DNA of 64,000 nt. Origin: Poriferisodalis sp965221195 (GTDB lineage: Bacteria; Actinomycetota; Acidimicrobiia; Acidimicrobiales; Poriferisodalaceae). The DNA lies in NCBI GenBank assembly GCA_965221195.1, contig OZ244864.1, positions 930,001 through 994,000 of the forward strand, written 5' to 3'. The translations under genes and the position numbers were made by a program. Below the pieces are notes generated by a model, which had not been told where the DNA came from, did no database searches, and worked only from the letters and a program-made list of their open reading frames with translations. Positions 58,255 through 64,000 of this stretch are shown here, piece by piece. Every line of letters starts with the position of its first letter. The first letter of the stretch is position 1.

Positions 58255-61013
58255 CGCGTCGAGTTCGGCACGCTCGATCTCCTCGGCAGACAGCCGGTGG
58301 GGTGCGGTTCCCGCAGAGGACTGCGGCGGCGGGGGGGGGGGGGGGGGGTGAGCGACACCGCGATTTGGCGACCATCGCGCACGGCGGATGCCAGAGCAGA
58401 CAGCAATTCGCGTTTAGGGGGCTCGCCGCTGAGCGCTGCGGTGAGTTCGCGCCTCAAGCTCGCCCCGTCTAACGGCCCTGCGTTTTTGGTGATGGCGGCG
58501 CTGATGGCCGCCCACCCAACCCGTTCGCGCAACAGGTTGAGCTCGGCGGCGCGAGCCGGCGTGTACAGCACAGTGTCGTCGCAGATGCGAACCCCCGGCG
58601 AAGGGTCGCCGGCACCAAACGCCTTTTGTGTGGCAGCGTCGTAGTACACCCAAGTGCCGTTACCGATGCCGGCCGCGATGGATTGGGTGAGCAGTGTGGG
58701 GTTCAGCACGATCTTCTGGCGGTGGTCGCGCCACGGCAACGCTGCCAGTTCTGCTGTGGTGATCTCGGTGCGGACCTTGCCGAAGCCGCTGGCGTTCGCC
58801 AACAAGTCGGTTGGCGGTGGCGTGTCGGTGATTTTGCCGTGGCTTCGCAGCGCTTCGGCGATGACCGGGGTGTGAGAACCTTTCGGTGTCTTGCCGTGGG
58901 CGTTGTATGGCAGCTGCAAGTGCCGCAGATGATTGCTGCCGGGCGCGTTCTCGGGCCAATACAAATGCGCATAGGCCCGTGTGATGCCGATACGCGACTC
59001 GAGCGCAGCCTCGTTCGCCAACTTTTGCAGTGCTTTGGCGACCTGCGTGTCGAACTGGCCGAGACGGTCTGAGTCGCCGGTGATGCGCTGCGCTGCGAGC
59101 TCAAACTGGATCAGGCCGCGCATGGCTTCTACTTCGTCGGCGTCGGCTACCAAAACCACTACCGCGTTGCGGTTGGTTCTGTTCTGCTCGTTCGTGCCGT
59201 AGCGATGGGCCACATCCACGACCTGCTCGGGGATCGTGGCCGCCGATGCTGCCGACACCTTCAGGTCTTCGTGTGAGAACACCACCAAATGCAGCTGCGC
59301 AGCGTCGGGAACATCGGCCGGGCCGGTGGGGAAATGCACCGCTTTGGTCGGACCGTCGCTGGCAAACAAGTATCGGATGCGCCGGTCTAACTCCTCGGTG
59401 ACGTCCGCGTTTGCGACGTTCGCTATCTCGCTGGCAATGATGCGGTTGGCGTTGGGTTCGGTTTGGAACCGCCACCTGGCACCGTCGTAGGTGAGGTGCC
59501 ACGCAACTCGGTTGGTGGCAGCCAGCGCAGCGTCTACCGCTTCGGGGGTCTCGCCCGGCGCGAGCGTTCCTGCGTACAGGTCAGGTGCCGACGCACCCGG
59601 CTGCGTGCCACCAGTCACGCTGTTGGCGAACGCTGCTCGACACGCGCGTGTGGCGAACCGCTCGGTTGGCCATCGCTCGTTGTCAACCGACGCGGCGTGG
59701 CTGGTACTCGAAGCGAAATCGGCAACCGCTGGGCCGTCGAGGGCTTCGCGCCCAATCGACGTAGTGATGGCCGACCTCACCGTCAGATTGTCAAGCGGGA
59801 GATCGCCGAGATTGATGATGGGCGCACTAGTGCCTGAACTCCACAGGGCAGCGACCGCCTCGGCGAGCATCTTGAGAGCGCCTCGGGCACGTTGAAACCC
59901 CGGCATCGGGCCGATCCGCTTGTCGAGACAGTCGATCAGTGCCGGATGGAACGGATACGCGCTGCGCAGGCGCTCGGCGTAACTGGCGGGGTCGTCGGTG
60001 GCCGAGCCGCCCACCGTCACGTCTTGGTCGGCCAAAGTTGCATAGAGGCGCTGGTAGGCCTGCGCTGTCGAGCCTGCCGCGGCTTCGTCAACCTCCGCGA
60101 ACAAGCGCCTACGCAAGATGAACCCAATCTCGTCGTCTTCAGCAGGTCGGCCCACGGCGCCCTTCGGGCGTTCCATCACGTCGTGAGCTTCCAAGAGCAA
60201 CTGCTGCGCCTCGGCTTCGCTCAAGGCCTTCGCAACTTCGGCTGTCTCGTTACCGAATGCATCGGTGCCCGTTGCCAGCGTGACGATGATGCGAGCGCGC
60301 GGTGCCGCAGTCGCCGCCTCAAACAGCACCTTGAGCCCGGCGATGGTCTGCGCTGCCAGATTGCGCGACTGCTCATCCCCCGAGGTGGCCAGCAACCGCA
60401 GATGCTGAGCGATTTCGTCGATCACGATCACCGTCGGACGATCACCGATGATGTCCAGCCAGACTTGCTTGCCGATAGCGGTGCGAGCCTCGTCGCTTTT
60501 GCGCGCTGCCGCCCACGCGTCGGCGCCGAGCTGTCGGGCGATTTCGCCCCACAAGGTGAACGTGGTCGTGTCACCGGTGGTGAGTCCGTTGATTGGGTCG
60601 AGGCTGTCGCCTACCACAGCAGCCACAGCGCACTCGCTCGCCAGCAGCGCTGGGTCTATGAATTCGTCCAAGTTTGGGGGGCGAGCACCGTTGGCCAAAT
60701 GCCACAAGGCGATAAGCCCATGAGTCTTGCCGCCGCCGAAGCTGGTTTCGTAGCGGTACACGGCGTGCTCGGCGCTGGGGGCCGCACTGGCGTTTCCCGA
60801 CAGACGAGCGAAGGTTCCTGCCAAGAGTTCGCGCAGACCCTTCGTTGGGTGAGTGATCTTGAAGAACGAATCTGGGTCGGCGTAGTCGTGGTAGTCGACA
60901 GCGCCACGGATGACCTGATCGAGTTGTGCAGCGAAGTGCTTGTCGACCAAGCCGCCGCGCAGGACTTCGTCGCGAGGAACGCAGGACTCAACAACGCTCG
61001 GCAATGCAGACAT
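58194..61013 (-). CDS. DUF499-type AAA ATPase, first gene of the defence-like cassette, frame broken near the 3' end
   Basis: 939 residues as read. The P-loop is YETSFGGGKTHGLIALWHLA (K96), Walker B is PTVIVIDEIAQHL (about 195), and IIVTLATGTDAFGNE and YPFHPALIDCL follow; these fit DUF499 ATPases, which are found in BREX-like and other modification-linked defence loci. From about residue 890 the sequence becomes Pro/Arg-rich nonsense because the C18 tract shifts it out of the frame that holds the real C-terminal domain. ATG 61013 is preceded by a 282-bp gap to the next Uma2 gene. It leads a four-gene overlapping operon, so all members share this promoter region. Confidence 0.85.
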   Translation of the reverse strand: MSALPSVVESCVPRDEVLRGGLVDKHFAAQLDQVIRGAVDYHDYADPDSFFKITHPTKGLRELLAGTFARLSGNASAAPSAEHAVYRYETSFGGGKTHGLIALWHLANGARPPNLDEFIDPALLASECAVAAVVGDSLDPINGLTTGDTTTFTLWGEIARQLGADAWAAARKSDEARTAIGKQVWLDIIGDRPTVIVIDEIAQHLRLLATSGDEQSRNLAAQTIAGLKVLFEAATAAPRARIIVTLATGTDAFGNETAEVAKALSEAEAQQLLLEAHDVMERPKGAVGRPAEDDEIGFILRRRLFAEVDEAAAGSTAQAYQRLYATLADQDVTVGGSATDDPASYAERLRSAYPFHPALIDCLDKRIGPMPGFQRARGALKMLAEAVAALWSSGTSAPIINLGDLPLDNLTVRSAITTSIGREALDGPAVADFASSTSHAASVDNERWPTERFATRACRAAFANSVTGGTQPGASAPDLYAGTLAPGETPEAVDAALAATNRVAWHLTYDGARWRFQTEPNANRIIASEIANVANADVTEELDRRIRYLFASDGPTKAVHFPTGPADVPDAAQLHLVVFSHEDLKVSAASAATIPEQVVDVAHRYGTNEQNRTNRNAVVVLVADADEVEAMRGLIQFELAAQRITGDSDRLGQFDTQVAKALQKLANEAALESRIGITRAYAHLYWPENAPGSNHLRHLQLPYNAHGKTPKGSHTPVIAEALRSHGKITDTPPPTDLLANASGFGKVRTEITTAELAALPWRDHRQKIVLNPTLLTQSIAAGIGNGTWVYYDAATQKAFGAGDPSPGVRICDDTVLYTPARAAELNLLRERVGWAAISAAITKNAGPLDGASLRRELTAALSGEPPKRELLSALASAVRDGRQIAVSLTPPPPPRRRSPLREPHPTGCLPRRSSVPNSTRCGCLCRPSRSSRKPRSRFG
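58331..58348. repeat. G18/C18 homopolymer inside the DUF499-type ATPase gene
   Basis: Eighteen G on the plus strand (18 C on the coding strand), encoding a proline run after VSLTP. At this length the ATPase frame passes into RRRSPLREPHPTG and ends at 58194, out of frame with the cassette's C-terminal domain. Length 16 or 19 would restore the frame. Confidence 0.9.
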
Positions 61014-61295
61014 GAACCGGCGAGGTTAGAACATGGGTGGCACATTGCGGGGTCTAACACTGCGGGCCGCTTGAATCCTTGCTGTTTGCGGTTGTTTGCG
61101 TGTCAATCGTCCCCTGTTGGTGGCCGTGACTAGCACGCCGATTTGGGTTCGCCAAGAATTCGTTCGCTGGCGGCCCGTTGAGGTGAGAGAATGGCGAGGC
61201 GAAACCTCCGACGACGCCAACCCGCTTCCAGCACAAGGTCAGTTCTGTCAATTCCGGTTTGCAGACCTATTTGCAACGAAAGGCATCGAAATAAA
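61014..61295. other. Gap between divergent ATPase cassette and Uma2 array 2
   Basis: No gene seen. It should hold the promoter of the minus-strand cassette near 61020-61080 and the conserved Uma2 upstream block at 61157-61193. An open plus-strand frame beginning at 61191 enters the Uma2 gene, but the shared leader and start at 61296 make that stretch non-coding. Confidence 0.6.
61157..61193 (+). promoter_or_regulatory. Conserved block upstream of Uma2 array 2
   Basis: aattc (61157-61161), 18 bp, then gaggtgagagaatg (61180-61193), 103 bp before the Uma2 start. Same layout as the blocks at 49105-49142 and 63426-63463. Confidence 0.5.
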
Positions 61296-61877
61296 ATGAA
61301 GACTGCCACTGAAGTCTCTGCGACTACGTTGCTCACTGCTGATGACCTGATGCGTCTCGACGCTCAAGGCGTGAGTTGCGAGCTGGTTCGGGGAGTGCTG
61401 GTTGAGATGACACCACCGGGATACACGCACGGAAGATTCGTCGCTGCGATCACCGCCAACCTCTGGATTCACGTCGAACAACACCGGCTTGGCGTCGTCG
61501 TTGCGGGCGATCCCGGAGTGCATCTCGAGCGTGATCCTGACACGGTACGCGCGCCCGATGTCTCATTCACCTCTGCAGACCGCCTGCCGCTCGGCTCTGT
61601 GCCGACTGGCTACTGCGATGTTGTGCCTGACTTGGTGGTGGAGGTGGTTTCGCCGTCGGATCGTCTCGCTGTCGTGCGCAACAAGGCGCGTATGTGGCTG
61701 AGCTTCGGGGTGCAGTTGGTGTGGGTGGTGTTTCCGGCCTCTCGCACGGTCGAGGTGTACAGCGCCGATGCCGACACAGCCGACACAGCCGAGACGTTGA
61801 CCGAGGCCGACCATCTCGATGGCGGCTCAGTGCTGCCAGAGTTCACCTATTCGCTCGGCCGTCTCTTTGCTGATTAA
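61296..61877 (+). CDS. Uma2 family nuclease-like protein, copy D
   Basis: 193 residues. ATG 61296 is fixed by the shared leader. The start is LLTADDLMRLDAQGVSCELV; the C-terminal 80 residues are almost identical to copy E, including a duplicated tripeptide (ADTADTAETLTEADHL). The centre (TPPGYTHGRFVAAITANLWI) is closer to copies B and F, and ADRLPLGSVPTGYCDVVPD is like copy B from the other array. Asp (VRAPDVSFTS), Glu (DLVVEVVSPSD) and Lys (RNKARMWL) are present. Confidence 0.85.
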   Translation: MKTATEVSATTLLTADDLMRLDAQGVSCELVRGVLVEMTPPGYTHGRFVAAITANLWIHVEQHRLGVVVAGDPGVHLERDPDTVRAPDVSFTSADRLPLGSVPTGYCDVVPDLVVEVVSPSDRLAVVRNKARMWLSFGVQLVWVVFPASRTVEVYSADADTADTAETLTEADHLDGGSVLPEFTYSLGRLFAD

Positions 61878-61899
61878 TAACGAAAGGGACTGAAATAAA

Positions 61900-62478
61900 A
61901 TGAAGACTGCCGTTGAAGCCTCTGCGACTACGTTGCTCACCGCCGATGACCTGATGCGTCTCGACGCTCAAGGCGTGAGTGGCGAGCTGGTTCGGGGAGT
62001 GCTGGTTGAAATGTCGAAACCTGGCTTGAGACATGCACAACTCACGGCACGTTTGTGTACACAGTTGTGCAACCACGTCGACGAACGACACCTCGGAACG
62101 GTGGTTGGGGAGCTTGGCGTGCTGCTCGAACGCGACCCCGACACGGTGCGCGCGCCCGATGTTGCCTTCATCTCCTACGACCGCCTACCCAAGGGGAACC
62201 TGTTTTCTGGCTACGCCGAGAACGTCCCAGACTTGGTGGTGGAGGTGGTTTCGCCGTCGGATCGTCTCGTTGCCGTGCGTGATAAGGCCCGAATGTGGCT
62301 GAGCTTCGGGGTGCAGTTGGTGTGGGTGGTGTTTCCGGCCTCTCGCACGGTCGAGGTGTACAGCGCCGATGCCGACACAGCCGACACAGCCGAGACGTTG
62401 ACCGAGGCCGACCATCTCGATGGCGGCTCAGTGCTGCCAGAGTTCACCTGCCCGCTCAGCCGCCTTTTTGCCGACTGA
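61900..62478 (+). CDS. Uma2 family nuclease-like protein, copy E
   Basis: 192 residues, 22 bp after copy D. The ends are near-copies of D at the DNA level, but the centre (SKPGLRHAQLTARLCTQLCNHV, ISYDRLPKGN) resembles copy C of array 1. Catalytic Asp, Glu and Lys (RDKARMWL) are intact. The region from about 62225 to 62445 is nearly identical to the matching part of copy D, which suggests recent gene conversion. Confidence 0.85.
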   Translation: MKTAVEASATTLLTADDLMRLDAQGVSGELVRGVLVEMSKPGLRHAQLTARLCTQLCNHVDERHLGTVVGELGVLLERDPDTVRAPDVAFISYDRLPKGNLFSGYAENVPDLVVEVVSPSDRLVAVRDKARMWLSFGVQLVWVVFPASRTVEVYSADADTADTAETLTEADHLDGGSVLPEFTCPLSRLFAD

Positions 62479-62518
62479 GGTTCGCCTGTGTTTTCCGTGA
62501 ATCGCAAAAGCCTCGTGG

Positions 62519-62956
62519 CTACCGGCGTTCGAGCAGCGGGTTGCGCCAGCGAAGACCGCTGAACCGGGCAAAGTCGTTGTCGTTGGAATGAACTTCTGCT
62601 TGGTGCTCTATCGCAAGCGCCGCAATGTGTGCATCTGAGACCAAGTTGCCACCAACTCCGGCATCAACAAGTAGGCGCCGCAAGATTGCCAAGTGCTGGA
62701 CCCCGGGGTTTAGCGGCACGATTTGAGGCAGGTTGAGCCACTCGGAAACCAATCCGACCGCGCGTTCAGTTGGTACCGGACGAATTGCTGTCCGATGCTG
62801 CGTGATGATCCGGATGAACCCAGTCGTCACTGCCCACGGAAGTCCGACTCGCTCTGACCCGTTGCACGCTCCCTCCCACCAGTTCTTTGCAGATTCGTGA
62901 AACCTCATGTCGTCGCTGTAGGCGTAGATCAGGAGGTTGATATCGGGGACGATCAC
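62519..62956 (-). CDS. vapC: PIN-domain ribonuclease toxin, VapC family
   Basis: 145 residues. The N-terminal PDINLLIYAYSDD has the first acidic residue (D5) of the PIN site, and SDAHIAALAIEHQAEVHSND with NDFARF near the C terminus supplies the others. VapC toxins cut tRNA or rRNA when free of antitoxin. Start ATG at 62956 overlaps the antitoxin stop by 4 bp, the usual coupled vapBC order. Confidence 0.88.
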   Translation of the reverse strand: MIVPDINLLIYAYSDDMRFHESAKNWWEGACNGSERVGLPWAVTTGFIRIITQHRTAIRPVPTERAVGLVSEWLNLPQIVPLNPGVQHLAILRRLLVDAGVGGNLVSDAHIAALAIEHQAEVHSNDNDFARFSGLRWRNPLLERR

Positions 62957-63261
62957 CGATCAGGCGCATCCCGCTGAGATGCATCCAGGTCGGTCTGGCG
63001 AGCGATGCGCGCTTCTTTCTCGAGATATGCCTCGACTTCAAGTTCGTCGACCAGTTGATTCAACCGGAGCGGATCTACCCCAGGGCGCAATCCGAAGTTC
63101 AGAGGCCGCACTAGGTACGGCCCGGTCGGCATCACAGCGTCAGGCCGCAATCCGCAACGCAGCACGTCGTTGACGACCTGCTTGAAGGGCAAGCCCAGGT
63201 GACGAGCCCGTTCCTTCAATGCGTCTGCAACGTCGTCGTCGAGCGTGAGGGTTGTTCGCAT
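62953..63261 (-). CDS. vapB: Ribbon-helix-helix antitoxin, VapB-like
   Basis: 102 residues from ATG 63261, which gives MRTTLTLDDDVADALKERA, a typical ribbon-helix-helix strand and helix; an ATG at 63282 would add MSHHDVF. The C-terminal part (LNFGLRPGVDPLRLNQLVDE) should bind and block the toxin. Antitoxins of this type usually repress their own promoter, which must lie in 63262-63330. It lies inside the Uma2 series. Confidence 0.83.
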   Translation of the reverse strand: MRTTLTLDDDVADALKERARHLGLPFKQVVNDVLRCGLRPDAVMPTGPYLVRPLNFGLRPGVDPLRLNQLVDELEVEAYLEKEARIARQTDLDASQRDAPDR

Positions 63262-63632
63262 GAAGACATCATGATGGCTCACTCAGCTGATGTCAAGATG
63301 CTCCTGAGTGTCGCGCCAATGTCAGCGACACGAGCCTCGACCATCACTGCCCGTGCCTCCACTGCCCGTGCCTCAGCCATCTCCGATGCTGGCTGTGCGG
63401 AATGGATCAGCTTGGGTGGGTCGGGAATTCGGTTCTCTGGGGGCTTGCCGAGGTGAGACAATGACGATGCGGCATCTTGGATGTTGTTGCCGACTCGCTT
63501 CTGCAACCACCCACACCGTGCGAGCTCCGTGCCCGCACGCCAGCGTCTCAGATGCCACAGCAGACCTGTTTCCGCCAAAAGGTGACTGCCTGAATCTCTA
63601 GCCTGAAAAAAAACGAAAGGCATTGAAATAAA
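63262..63632. other. Intergenic region between vapB and Uma2 copy F
   Basis: No gene seen. Contains a short tandem repeat (cactgcccgtgcct at about 63344 and 63358), the conserved Uma2 upstream block at 63426-63463 and the 18-bp Uma2 leader at 63615-63632. The vapBC promoter should be at its left end. Confidence 0.6.
63426..63463 (+). promoter_or_regulatory. Conserved block upstream of Uma2 copy F
   Basis: aattc (63426-63430), 19 bp, then gaggtgagacaatg (63450-63463), 170 bp before the Uma2 start. Third occurrence of this layout. Confidence 0.5.
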
Positions 63633-64000
63633 ATGAAGACTGCCACTGAAGCCTCTGCGACTACGTTGCTCACTGCCGATGACTTGCTGCGTCTTGACGC
63701 CCAAGGCGTGAGTGGCGAGCTGGTTCGGGGAGTGCTGGTTGAGATGACACCACCGGGACAAGAGCACGGATGGATAGTTGCTTCGCTCGCAGGCAGAATC
63801 GTTCTCTACGTTGAAGAGCGCCGAGCCGGCATCGTCGTCGCAGGCGACTCCGGCGTACAGCTTGAGCGTAACCCCGACACGGTACGTGCGCCCGATGTTG
63901 CGTTCACGTCGGCAACCCGGCTGCCTGCTGGCCGTATAACCCCTGGGTATGCCGAGGTAGTTCCTGATCTGGTGGTGGAGGTGGTTTCGCCGTCTGATCG
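63633..64000 (+). CDS. Uma2 family nuclease-like protein, copy F (runs off the window)
   Basis: At least 122 residues, cut by the window end. It begins MKTATEASATTLLTADDLLR, like copy D, has a divergent centre (TPPGQEHGWIVASLAGRIVL) and reaches VPDLVVEVVSPSD with Asp (VRAPDVAFTS) and Glu in place. The lysine helix is beyond the window. It shows that the Uma2 series goes on to the right. Confidence 0.85.
   Translation, partial: MKTATEASATTLLTADDLLRLDAQGVSGELVRGVLVEMTPPGQEHGWIVASLAGRIVLYVEERRAGIVVAGDSGVQLERNPDTVRAPDVAFTSATRLPAGRITPGYAEVVPDLVVEVVSPSD

Noticed and set aside
51147..61013. Naming the cassette as BREX or DISARM
   Set aside because: It lacks PglZ, BrxL or PglX-type partners for BREX and DrmA/DrmB for DISARM; only single domain types are shared.
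59892..61133. 413-codon open frame on the plus strand
   Set aside because: Antisense to the ATPase gene with its conserved P-loop; no recognisable domain and no ribosome-binding site.
49257..63632. Uma2 series as an integron cassette array
   Set aside because: No integrase and no attC-like folding sites were seen; the repeated leader is a ribosome-binding region plus coding sequence.

Overview
The window is a high-GC bacterial chromosome segment with many GTG starts. The gene order rplM-rpsI-glmM-glmS-acpS-nnr-alr-tsaE-tsaB-rimI-tsaD-groES-groEL is typical of Actinomycetota. A giant GlmS, cell-wall-binding (CWB2) repeats and Calx-beta surface proteins make Acidimicrobiia or a relative the best guess. 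That placement is inference, because no rRNA is present.

Layout. 1-20009: housekeeping. A truncated M16 peptidase is followed by truA on the minus strand, ribosomal proteins L13 and S9, amino-sugar synthesis (glmM, glmS), acpS, NAD(P)HX repair, alanine racemase, the t6A genes tsaE/tsaB/tsaD with rimI, the chaperonin operon under a perfect CIRCE operator, and guaA. 20080-40186: envelope and signalling. This holds a secreted CWB2-trypsin protein, a MacB-like ABC exporter, a cyclase/AAA/TPR regulator, a B12-binding mutase subunit, a 3-hydroxyacyl-CoA dehydrogenase, an HtrA protease, a large modular surface protein, an MFS pump, a DsbB-like protein and a DM13 protein. 40235-49055: tRNA-Arg(CCU), argJ, pcrA, sucCD, a glycosyltransferase and a flippase-like membrane protein. 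49257-64000: an accessory island. A minus-strand cassette (DUF499-type ATPase, small protein, DUF1156 DNA methyltransferase, PLD-SNF2 helicase) is flanked on both sides by tandem Uma2-family nuclease genes with nearly identical leaders, plus a vapBC pair.

Two patterns go beyond normal annotation. (1) Short tandem direct repeats of 10-37 bp sit at many gene ends and junctions. They often copy a stop codon, a start codon or the 3' part of a tRNA, as at tsaE/tsaB (four 32-bp units), sucC/sucD, the dsbB-like gene, tRNA-Arg, rplM, glmM and the M16 gene. (2) Long C homopolymers (15 and 18 nt) inside two coding regions put each gene out of frame with what looks like its proper other half: the signal peptide of the surface protein and the C-terminal domain of the DUF499 ATPase. 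This suggests phase variation, or homopolymer errors in the assembly.

The likely new system is the ATPase-methyltransferase-helicase cassette, a probable anti-phage or DNA-modification module. It sits among mosaic Uma2 paralogues whose ends are homogenised while their centres diverge.
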